This document shows, in pieces, positions 39,191 through 46,428 of a stretch of DNA of 64,000 nucleotides. Origin of the DNA: JARFQW01 sp963842955. Its GTDB lineage: Bacteria > Pseudomonadota > Gammaproteobacteria > Steroidobacterales > XN24. The position numbers and the translations under genes are program-made. The stretch is from positions 943,003 through 1,007,002 of the forward strand of contig CAWJIJ010000011.1 in assembly GCA_963842955.1 (NCBI GenBank), given 5' to 3'. The notes under the pieces are model-generated. The model saw only the letters and a list, made by a program, of their open reading frames with translations, was not told the DNA's origin and did no database searches. Each line of letters opens with the position of its first letter. Position 1 is the first letter of the stretch.

Positions 39191-39225
39191 TCTATCCTAC
39201 CGACAATCGCGACATCCTTTTTCGA

Positions 39226-39402
39226 TCACTCCGTCGTCACGCATTTTTTTGCGCGTCGACCACTCTGCCAGGCGGCATAGCGATAACAATGATGCTTCTG
39301 TTCTTCTGTTCTCGAAGGGCTGTCGCAATATTCCAGATGTGCCTTCAACTTATCATGCTCGATGGAACAACATGCTTTGGCGCGTCTCTTATCCGTCTCC
39401 AT
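39226..39402 (-). CDS. Small Cys/His-containing conserved-looking protein
   Basis: A 58-residue protein (starting METDKRRAKACCSIEHD) with paired Cys at positions 11-12 and further Cys at about 28, 41 and 54, and many charged residues. The start is supported by an excellent AGGAGGG site 8 nt upstream of ATG 39402, which the longer open frame does not have. The spacing of Cys and His could bind a metal or a redox partner, but no domain was recognised. It is transcribed against the flanking genes. Confidence 0.55.
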   Translation of the reverse strand: METDKRRAKACCSIEHDKLKAHLEYCDSPSRTEEQKHHCYRYAAWQSGRRAKKCVTTE

Positions 39403-39682
39403 AATAGTCCCTCCTCTATGGTCAGTATCACCTTGCGGCTCGGCAACCGAACGGTTGCTTCTCACCGGTTGATGGCCGGCCGGCATTGCACATGAAACAA
39501 CAACGCTTATAATGTGTTGACACGGGACTGGTGTTGTCAAGATCGGGATAGTTAAGTGGCGAATTCCTGCATTGTTGAAGCCGGGTGGCATTCCCGTAAT
39601 AAATCAAGCATCCTTTTTATGGCGACCGCCGAAAGGCAGCCCGCAAAACCGGACGATCCGACACCGATACCAAGAGGTGCTG

Positions 39683-40189
39683 ATGGCCATCACCAAAATC
39701 ATATCCTCGGGTACACTGGGCGCGGAATCCGCCGCCCTGGATGTCGCCATTCGGTTTAACATTGCCTATGGCGGCTATACCAATCAGGGCTCTCTGATAG
39801 CGGGAGACCGCCCTCCCAGCCGCTACACCCTGGACGAAAAGCCCTTCGTCAACCCGGCGCTTCTATTGAAAGCCAATCGGGACCGGGCCGACGGTGTCTT
39901 GGTTTTTTCCAATGGCCCCTTACCCCACCGGCTAACGCAGATTCTGCCCGATGCAGACGCTCAAGAGCAGCCCTCTCTGCACATCGACTTCACCGTTGTC
40001 AAACCCCATCCGGCCGCTTTCCGAATCGGCACATGGGTGTCGATGAATGCCCTTACCAGCCTGTTTATAACCGGCCCCGATATTCAAGAGGACAGAGGCA
40101 TTTACCAGCACGTGCACGATGCGTTGACGAGTTTCTTCATGCTGGGCCAAGAATCACCGATGCCGCATTCGGGGCATACCATTCATTAA
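39683..40189 (+). CDS. Putative molybdenum-carrier-like protein (YpsA/SLOG-related fold)
   Basis: A 168-residue cytosolic protein. Its N-terminus (ITKIISSGTLGAESAALDVAI) and the GYTNQGSLIAGDRPPSRY segment follow the pattern of the putative molybdenum carrier family (GGQTGVDRAALDAA and P-x-G in typical members), a SLOG/Rossmann fold. The Asp-Gly-V-x-V-F-S-x-G segment (DGVLVFSNG) also fits. The usual GGQTGxDR is altered to SSGTLGAES, so the ligand site may be changed. ATG 39683 has AGAGGTG a few nt upstream. The nearby AOR needs a Mo/W cofactor, but the two are 11 kb apart. Confidence 0.65.
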   Translation: MAITKIISSGTLGAESAALDVAIRFNIAYGGYTNQGSLIAGDRPPSRYTLDEKPFVNPALLLKANRDRADGVLVFSNGPLPHRLTQILPDADAQEQPSLHIDFTVVKPHPAAFRIGTWVSMNALTSLFITGPDIQEDRGIYQHVHDALTSFFMLGQESPMPHSGHTIH

Positions 40190-40333
40190 AGGTGGCGGCA
40201 GAATCACGGCGCTGCGGGAACGCGCCGTCTTTGTATGCAACACTCACTGCACGTTAACCGCATTTCCCGGGGAAACGCCCAACCGGAACGACCTGTCAGG
40301 ATTGGTCCTTCTCGTCGACCAAATGACATTATC

Positions 40334-40537
40334 ATGACAACGAAACACTTCATAGCCGTGGCCTGGATGATGGGCCTGTTTATTTCGCCGGAAGCCCTTT
40401 TCCTGCAAGGCAAAATGGCAGGACTGAGCGGGTATGGATTCGTCTTCCCGCTCGGGGCGGGCCATATCCTGCATTGGATGAATGGAACCGGCGCCGGACA
40501 AGACGGCGTTTCCATAAAGGAGAGACACCATGAATAA
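40334..40537 (+). CDS. Possible small membrane protein
   Basis: A 67-codon frame beginning MTTKHFIAVAWMM and continuing with a hydrophobic, Gly/Phe-rich segment (FVFPLGAGHILHWMNG). It overlaps the rhodanese start by 8 bp, suggesting coupling, but there is no clear ribosome-binding site and no family was recognised. The alternative is non-coding leader. Confidence 0.3.
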   Translation: MTTKHFIAVAWMMGLFISPEALFLQGKMAGLSGYGFVFPLGAGHILHWMNGTGAGQDGVSIKERHHE

Positions 40538-40943
40538 ACACCAGCGAATTCCGCTAATCCTGCTAGTTGCATTGGCACTCGTGATGACGAGCATGGGAAC
40601 ACCCCAAGCCGCTAACGATGTGCCGTTGATGACAACCGATGAACTCAACGCCATGCTGGACGATCCCGATCTCCTCATCCTGGACGTCCGACGCGGCAAA
40701 GACTGGACGTCTTCCGAATTTAAAATCAAAGGGGCCACCTACGCCAAACCCGACGCCTACGATACGTGGGCGAATACCTACCCCAAAGACAAAAAGATCG
40801 TGCTCTATTGCGCCTGACCGAGCGAATACACCAGTGCCGGTCTGGCACGGAAGATGATGGATAACGGCTATGGGAATGTGTATGCCCTGAAGGGTGGCTG
40901 GCGGGAATGGTTCCGCGCGAAATATCCCGTTGAGGCAAAATAG
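40530..40943 (+). CDS. Exported rhodanese with selenocysteine at the active-site loop (UGA readthrough)
   Basis: A 137-residue protein if the TGA at 40815-40817 is read as selenocysteine (residue 96). A signal peptide (residues 1-28, ending PQAA) leads a single rhodanese domain: LLILDVRRGKDW, ending in NVYALKGGWREW. The active-site loop reads Y-C-A-U-P-S-E-Y-T-S, where related rhodaneses have Y-C-A-C-P-x-E-x-T-S, so the UGA replaces the second Cys. The frame stays open after the UGA and gives a normal rhodanese C-terminus, stopping at TAG 40943. A SECIS-like hairpin lies in the right place. The start has an AAGGAGAG site. Rhodaneses move sulfane sulfur (or selenium) to acceptors. Without Sec insertion it would be a 95-residue fragment. 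Confidence 0.85.
40834..40848 (+). promoter_or_regulatory. Bacterial SECIS-like stem-loop
   Basis: GTGCC (40834-40838) pairs perfectly with GGCAC (40844-40848) around the loop GGTCT. The GGTC of the loop begins 21 nt after the UGA, in the usual distance range, and resembles the GGUC loop of E. coli fdhF that SelB binds. It is within the coding frame, as in bacterial selenoprotein genes. Confidence 0.8.
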
Positions 40944-40997
40944 ACCTGACACGTGCGTCACCTGCCCCGGAAAGGGTGGTGACGCACTCTTTCAGGG

Positions 40998-41669
40998 GTG
41001 ACCGTGAAAGGTCAATCTGACCAGCATGATCATTGCGCACCGAAACGAAAGTGCCCTACTTTCCGGTTTGATTTTGCGCGGCTGCAGGAAAAAGGGATCA
41101 CCTGTTTCAGGACGGGTCGCACCCATTTGGTGGTGACATTTCGGGGAACCGGAATGATCGATGTCTTCGACAGCCGCGACTGGCGACATATCGCCTTCCT
41201 CGATTTCGACCTTCAGCGGGAAATTCACCTCGATTCGGCCTTCGGCTCGCCCCTGATCGGTCTTCCTTTTTCAGCTGACCTGGGGCGGACGATGGGGGTT
41301 TCCCTGCATCGTTTTGACGATTTACGGGAACATCACCATTATGGTTTTTTCGTTCACCCGGATTACCGCAACAAAGGCCGGAAAGGGGTATGGAACCTCG
41401 ACGAACTGATGATGGCCATCGCGCTGGCCTATGCCGAAGCCAAGCATCTTCATTGGTTTCACATCAAGCCAACCGGGGATACCGCCGCCTATTATCGCCG
41501 CAAATATGGCGCCACCCGCCTGCCGACCACCGCTGCCGATAAAATTTCAAGCATCCGACTGGGACCAGGCCGCAAACCATTGCCTCACGTCCACCTCATC
41601 CAAACCGCGGGCCACATCCGCTATCTCGACGTCCAGATGGCATCAGATGCTTCCTGGCCATCCGACTGA
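40998..41669 (+). CDS. Hypothetical protein with GNAT-like segment
   Basis: A 223-residue protein, start read as GTG 40998 (a GTG 6 nt later is possible). The segment FFVHPDYRNKGRKGVWNLDELMMAIALAYA resembles motif A of GNAT acetyltransferases (hydrophobic strand, then an R/Q-x-x-G-x-G/A-like turn and helix), followed by HWFHIKPTGDTAAYYRRKYGA, like motif B. The N-terminal part has no recognised domain. It is 54 bp downstream of the rhodanese gene, maybe in the same transcript. If it is an acetyltransferase, the substrate is unknown. Confidence 0.55.
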   Translation: MTVKGQSDQHDHCAPKRKCPTFRFDFARLQEKGITCFRTGRTHLVVTFRGTGMIDVFDSRDWRHIAFLDFDLQREIHLDSAFGSPLIGLPFSADLGRTMGVSLHRFDDLREHHHYGFFVHPDYRNKGRKGVWNLDELMMAIALAYAEAKHLHWFHIKPTGDTAAYYRRKYGATRLPTTAADKISSIRLGPGRKPLPHVHLIQTAGHIRYLDVQMASDASWPSD

Positions 41670-41699
41670 TCTAAATTTCCTCTATGAGTAGTCAAAAAA

Positions 41700-42200
41700 A
41701 AGCACGGTGTTTTCCGGGGTGGGTGTTGGATACCTGCTTTGTTATTGCTTGCGGTTCCTCTCCTGCAGAGCGGCACGTTAGGCCGCCACCTAAACAAGAA
41801 GGCATAGAGATGCCTTAAGGTGCTGGGTTATATTCCCTTTGTTCCGCGCCGAGCATCGACCATGCGCACGGGTAAAAGCGTGCGGACTGTTTACCCGCCT
41901 CAGGCGGGTCTGAGCCCACCGCCAGGCGGGCGAGTTTCCGCGCGCTCCGGCCGCATAAACCAGGCGATGCTGCAAGCATCTTGCTGTCAGGCAAGGCGCC
42001 AAGTGAAACAAGGCGCGCAGCAATCGTCAGATTGTGAGCACCCGAGCAAGCTTGGCAACGCCGCATGGCGGCACGAGGCGCCGCATCATCGCCTGGTTTG
42101 GCGACGCGCAGGATTAAGCGGGACACGGGCGTCTTCTTTTGGTTCTGTTTTCTACCACGGAGAAGAAAATGAACAACAGGCAAAGGCGGAAGCGCGCCTG
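41700..42200. repeat. Multi-hairpin GC-rich intergenic element
   Basis: No credible gene lies here, although open frames exist on both strands. The sequence is built of inverted repeats: CCCGCCT/AGGCGGG pairs near 41900, an outer 17-bp repeat (41957-41973 against 42083-42099, one mismatch), and inside it short hairpins GCAAG-cat-CTTGC, CAATC-gtca-GATTG and CCGC-at-GGCGG. The nested pattern looks like a cloverleaf-shaped structure, either a mobile REP/MITE-type DNA element or a structured RNA. A dispersed family is likely but cannot be shown from one copy. Confidence 0.5.
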
Positions 42201-42240
42201 AAATGGCAAGTTGATATCGAAACCATGGAACAGCGCCGGC

Positions 42241-43479
42241 CTAAAGCCTGAACACCACAGGCTTTCCATCGGCATTGATGTCGATACCCACCGTATCCCC
42301 GGTCTTGAACCCCACCCGCCGGAACTGCGCGACCATCGCTTCATGCTGGTCCGCCGGCCAGTAAACACTCCAAAGCGGATTGCGGACCGTATCGATACCG
42401 TAGGCATCATGGCTGCCCAAGCCGATTCGGAATTTATCCTTGGCGATAAGGGTGTCGGCCTCGGATAGAAAAATGTCGATCTGGTAGAGGTTGCTGTGCA
42501 GCGCCTTGGACAGTTCGGCCTGCTGTTCCGGAAAATCGTCCAGATAGTGGCTGGCAATCTGGTAGAGATCTCCCGTATCCTGAATGGAAAGACCCAGCAC
42601 CGCGTAACGCTGATGGCGCAGGGCAAAGGATTCGAAATCCGCCTCGTAGGCTTTAATGGCATCGATGATCGGCGCCACATCCCCTTTGCCGGGTCGGGTA
42701 GAGCGATCCAGCATCTCCTCGCATCGACTGATGATATGGATATAAAAGGATTTGTTGTCCATCACGTAAACCGGGCGTTCACGGTAATTGCGCCGCTTGC
42801 GAATCCGCCGGATGCCGGCCAGCGTTATGGAACGCCGGCTTTCGACTTCCTCCAGGGTGTCGATGTCGGAAATGTCTTTGGCCTGGACGACATGAATTTC
42901 GCCATCGCCGGAGATGATGTATTCAATCTCACATCGAAACTTCAGGCATTCCTGAATTTTTTTTGAAAGCTGGACCAGTCGCCTGTCGTGGGGGGTTCGG
43001 GTAATGTATGGTTCGCTCTGGATACGGTGCACCCTGTCCCGGCAGTAGCCAAACTCCCAGTGCCCGAAAATCTGCTTGGCCATCACGCTGGTGCCGTCGA
43101 CAAACGGCATGACCACCACCCCCATTTCGTTCATGTCCAGTTCCGGGGCATGCCCGAATTTCTGCTGGCGCAGAATGGTCAGGCGCTTGGTCGTCTCGGC
43201 CAGCTTGATCATCTTGTTGCGGGCATAGCGGATGCCGCTCACGTCGGCATAGGTCTCCAGCGAATCGAACGTGCCGCCCTTGAAACAGCGTTCCTGGGGA
43301 TGAGCGCTGCGGGCGATCACCTTGAAACTCTCGCGATGTTTCTCCAGAAAGGCTTCGAGCACCGCCGTGTTGTCGTTTTCAAAATGATCGGCCGGCACAT
43401 AGATAAAATCCGGGACGGCGAAGCCGGCTTCTTTGAGCTTTTTGAGCAATTTGGCTTTCTCGGGAACAACAGTGGCCAT
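42241..43479 (-). CDS. PEP-synthase/pyruvate phosphate dikinase-like ATP-grasp protein
   Basis: A 412-residue cytosolic protein. The N-terminal half has features of the PPDK/PEP-synthase nucleotide-binding domain: KVIARSAHPQERCFKGGTFDSLE, with the Arg-Ser of the S/R-SA motif, and EYIISGDGEIHVVQAKDI, which resembles the E-x-x-x-x-x-x-x-x-x-Q-A/x-R end of that domain. There is no phosphohistidine or PEP-binding domain, so it is a stand-alone ATP-grasp-like protein of unknown reaction. The C-terminal third is a separate region of unknown type. ATG 43479 has GGAGGG in front. It is divergent from the TetR gene. Confidence 0.6.
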   Translation of the reverse strand: MATVVPEKAKLLKKLKEAGFAVPDFIYVPADHFENDNTAVLEAFLEKHRESFKVIARSAHPQERCFKGGTFDSLETYADVSGIRYARNKMIKLAETTKRLTILRQQKFGHAPELDMNEMGVVVMPFVDGTSVMAKQIFGHWEFGYCRDRVHRIQSEPYITRTPHDRRLVQLSKKIQECLKFRCEIEYIISGDGEIHVVQAKDISDIDTLEEVESRRSITLAGIRRIRKRRNYRERPVYVMDNKSFYIHIISRCEEMLDRSTRPGKGDVAPIIDAIKAYEADFESFALRHQRYAVLGLSIQDTGDLYQIASHYLDDFPEQQAELSKALHSNLYQIDIFLSEADTLIAKDKFRIGLGSHDAYGIDTVRNPLWSVYWPADQHEAMVAQFRRVGFKTGDTVGIDINADGKPVVFRL

Positions 43480-43513
43480 TCGGGCCCTCCTGAGGGGGTG
43501 CGGTATGTTATTT

Positions 43514-43560
43514 AGTGACCATCCATAAATGACCAATTTGCCGATTTCTGGATGGGCACT
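43514..43560 (-). repeat. Dispersed palindromic repeat R2, copy 2
   Basis: The 47-bp sequence has inverted ends AGTGACCATCC and GGATGGGCACT (one mismatch) and matches copy 1 (39144-39190) on the other strand. It lies in the divergent gap between the PEP-synthase-like gene and the TetR gene, just before the latter's predicted -35 box. Confidence 0.65.
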
Positions 43561-43568
43561 ATTTAAGG

Positions 43569-43623
43569 TTGACTTGCGCGCTGAAACTTTCTAATCAACA
43601 AAAACCGACCGATCATTCGGTCG
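43569..43623 (+). promoter_or_regulatory. Promoter and predicted TetR-family operator
   Basis: TTGACT (43569-43574) and TAATCA (43592-43597) form a weak promoter with 17-nt spacing. It is followed by the palindrome CGACCGA-tcat-TCGGTCG (43606-43623, 7-bp perfect arms), 23 bp before the TetR start. Position and symmetry suggest autoregulation of the whole operon. Confidence 0.6.
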
Positions 43624-43646
43624 ATTATTTTTAGCGCTGGTACCAT

Positions 43647-44243
43647 ATGTCCAAACGAAATGCAATCCTTGCCGCCGCCACCCGGCTTTTTTCACGAAAG
43701 GGCTTCAAGGGCACGTCCATGGCGGAACTGTCCAAAGCCACCGGTGCCGCCGGCGGCACCATCTTCCACCATTTCAAGAACAAGGAAGATCTCTTTCTCA
43801 ATATTCTGGAAGATACCAAGGCAACCATCCTTAGCGAATTTGCCCGGTACAAAAAAGATCGTGAATGCCGCAACGGCCTGGAAATGGTGGAGGGCGCGGT
43901 CGCTTTTTATCTAAACTTAACGGGCACACTGGAAGACCCGTTTCTTCTCCTCCACCGCCATTTCCCCTACGAGATGGCGGAAACCAACCCGGTCTGCCGC
44001 GCTTGCCTGGAATCCATCTACAACTGCCTTCTGGATATTTTTGAAGAAGGTCTTCGGGTCGGCCAGCAGGACGGTTCGGTCAAAACACGTTCCGCGCGTA
44101 ACACGGCCATGGTCATGTTTGCCATGGTGGACGGCATCGTCCGGTTGAACACCTACCGCATTTATAATGCCGGCGCCTTATACGTCAGCCTGATGGACGC
44201 CTGCCGCCGCTTGCTGACCGATAACGGGCAGGCCGCCCGATGA
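43647..44243 (+). CDS. TetR-family transcriptional regulator
   Basis: A 198-residue regulator. The N-terminal helix-turn-helix is clear (AATRLFSRKGFKGTSMAELSKATGAAGGTIFHHFKNKEDL), and the C-terminal helical part binds a ligand, unidentified. Its stop overlaps the SulP start (ATGA), so it heads the operon. A palindrome just upstream is the likely site. It may respond to a substrate of the transporter or of its signalling partners. Confidence 0.9.
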   Translation: MSKRNAILAAATRLFSRKGFKGTSMAELSKATGAAGGTIFHHFKNKEDLFLNILEDTKATILSEFARYKKDRECRNGLEMVEGAVAFYLNLTGTLEDPFLLLHRHFPYEMAETNPVCRACLESIYNCLLDIFEEGLRVGQQDGSVKTRSARNTAMVMFAMVDGIVRLNTYRIYNAGALYVSLMDACRRLLTDNGQAAR

Positions 44244-46426
44244 CACAACGCATACCAGCCCTGTTTGCGATGGCAAACCCTTCCGCCCTCTTTCCCTTTC
44301 TGGAATGGCTGCCAGGCTACGATACCCGGCGCCTCAAAAGCGATCTGTTCGCAGGCCTGACCGTGGCACTGGTACTGATCCCCCAATCCATGGCCTACGC
44401 CCAACTGGCCGGATTGCCGTCCTATTACGGTCTCTATGCCGCCTTTCTGCCACCGGCCATCGCCGCCCTGTTCGGCTCCAGCCGGCAACTGGCCACCGGA
44501 CCGGTGGCCGTGGTGTCGCTCATGACGGCGGTGGCGCTGGAGCCGCTGGCCGTATCCGGTAGCCAGGCCTATATCGCCTATGCCGTAATACTGGCCCTCA
44601 TGGTGGGCAGCTTTCAATTTATCATCGGTCTTCTGCGCCTGGGTCTCGTGGTCAATTTCCTGTCCCACCCGGTCATCAACGGCTTCACCAACGCCGCCGC
44701 CATCATCATCGCAACAGGCCAGTTGCCCAAACTTTTCGGTATCACCGTGGACAATACCGACCATCACTACCATACCGTTCACCAGATCGTATCGGAAGCC
44801 GTCCACTATACCCATTGGCCAACCCTGCTGATGGGCGTTTTGGCCTTCCTGATCATGGTGACCCTCAAAAAAATTTCCCTCAAGATCCCCAATGTCCTGG
44901 TGGCCGTGGCCCTGACGACGCTTTTGTCCTGGGCCATCGGATTCGATCAGACCACGGTGGTTCCCATCGAAGCCCTGGAAGATGCCCACACCCGCACGCT
45001 GGTGCTTCAATATAATGCCGCCCTGGCCGAGATCCACCAAATGGCGGACGATCGTGCGGCACTCAATGCGGTTTTCGATAAAGCGCGTAAGGACGGCGCC
45101 ACGCTCCTGATGATCAACATCCACCGCGACCTCGATATCATTGATTACAAGAGCACACTTAAAAAGCGCCAGGCGGCCATCTATCGCCAGGCGCTGAATC
45201 AAGTCCTGCTGGATGGCGGACAGGACGCCACCGGCCAGAACCGTTTTTTTCAAAAAGGCGCCCGTCCGCACGATCTAACCCCTTTCGGGGGTACTTGGCG
45301 TCTCCAGGTGGGTCGATCGCCCCTGGATCCTGTTGCCCTTTATCTGAGTTGCGGTGGTAAAGTCGTGGGCGCTATTCCCCGGGGACTGCCTAGCTTTTCT
45401 CTGCCGGATTTTGATGGCCGCACGACGTTGACACTGCTGCCATCAGCGGTCATCATCGCCCTGCTCGGTTTCATGGAAGCCATCTCGATTGCCAAAGCCA
45501 TGGCCGCCAAAACCGGCCAGCGTATCGATCCGAACCAGGAATTGATCGGGCAGGGGCTCGCCAACATGGTGGGCGCCATGGGGCAAAGCTACCCTGTGGC
45601 CGGGTCTTTTTCAAGATCAGCCGTCAACCTGCAGGCCGGCGCCTTCTCCGGTATGTCCTGCCTTTTCGCCAGCCTGGCTGTGGTGGCAACCCTCTTTTTC
45701 TTGACCCCCCTGCTCTACCATCTTCCCCAGTCGGTGCTGGCCGCGATTATCATGATGGCGGTGGCGGGCCTGATCAACCTCAGGGGATTCATCCATGCCT
45801 GGCGCGCCCAGTGGTTCGACGGCGCTATTTCCATTGTCACATTCGTGTGCACACTGGCATTTGCCCCCCATCTCGACCGGGGCATCCTGGTCGGCGTAGG
45901 CCTTTCATTGGGTGTTTTTCTTTACCGCAGCATGCGGCCCAAGGTGGTGGATCTCTCCCTCGGCTTGGATATGGCGCTGCATGATGCGGTTTCCTATGGA
46001 TTGAAGGAGTGCCGCTATATCGATGCCGTCCGTTTCGACGGTCCGCTGTTTTTCGCCAATGCCAGCTATCTCGAAGATCAGATTCGACACCGGCGCCAAA
46101 TAAAAAAACAGTTGAAGCATATCATCATCGGGGCCGAAGGCATCAGCGACATAGATGCCTCGGGCCAGGAAACCCTCGCCCTGATCGTGGAGCGGGTCCG
46201 CAGCGCCGGAATCGACATTTCGCTTAGCGGCGTCCACGAAGCGGTGATGCAGGTGCTGAAACGAACCCATCTCTTTAACCGCATCGGCACCGATCATTTC
46301 TACCCCTCGATGAAAAATGCCATCCGTGCGATTCATGAGCAGACCCACACAGGCGGCAGCGAGAAGAACTGTCCCCTGACCACGGTGCGGACTCTGGATT
46401 CAAGCCCCAGCGGGAAAGGAAAATAA
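44240..46426 (+). CDS. SulP-family anion permease with STAS domain and a long insertion
   Basis: A 728-residue permease. Its N-terminal region has the SulP signature (PQSMAYAQLAGLPSYYGLYAAFLP), with about ten to twelve membrane segments, and the C-terminus (about 585-700) is a STAS domain (IDASGQETLALIVERVR). SulP proteins carry sulfate, bicarbonate or other anions. An extra, charged segment of roughly 130 residues (about 250-385) splits the membrane region before the usual GLPSFSLPDF motif, which normally follows directly. Sequences there such as HQMADDRAALNAVFDKARK look like coiled coil. Downstream genes are signalling proteins, so the insertion may be a sensory or docking part. Confidence 0.88.
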   Translation: MTQRIPALFAMANPSALFPFLEWLPGYDTRRLKSDLFAGLTVALVLIPQSMAYAQLAGLPSYYGLYAAFLPPAIAALFGSSRQLATGPVAVVSLMTAVALEPLAVSGSQAYIAYAVILALMVGSFQFIIGLLRLGLVVNFLSHPVINGFTNAAAIIIATGQLPKLFGITVDNTDHHYHTVHQIVSEAVHYTHWPTLLMGVLAFLIMVTLKKISLKIPNVLVAVALTTLLSWAIGFDQTTVVPIEALEDAHTRTLVLQYNAALAEIHQMADDRAALNAVFDKARKDGATLLMINIHRDLDIIDYKSTLKKRQAAIYRQALNQVLLDGGQDATGQNRFFQKGARPHDLTPFGGTWRLQVGRSPLDPVALYLSCGGKVVGAIPRGLPSFSLPDFDGRTTLTLLPSAVIIALLGFMEAISIAKAMAAKTGQRIDPNQELIGQGLANMVGAMGQSYPVAGSFSRSAVNLQAGAFSGMSCLFASLAVVATLFFLTPLLYHLPQSVLAAIIMMAVAGLINLRGFIHAWRAQWFDGAISIVTFVCTLAFAPHLDRGILVGVGLSLGVFLYRSMRPKVVDLSLGLDMALHDAVSYGLKECRYIDAVRFDGPLFFANASYLEDQIRHRRQIKKQLKHIIIGAEGISDIDASGQETLALIVERVRSAGIDISLSGVHEAVMQVLKRTHLFNRIGTDHFYPSMKNAIRAIHEQTHTGGSEKNCPLTTVRTLDSSPSGKGK

Positions 46427-46428
46427 CC

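Noticed and set aside
41957..42099. Integron attC site
   Set aside because: The outer inverted repeat lacks the attC core-site sequences and no integrase or cassette array is near.
41820..42251. Open frames on both strands over the hairpin element
   Set aside because: Their composition reflects the inverted repeats, with no ribosome-binding site or domain; treated as a non-coding element.
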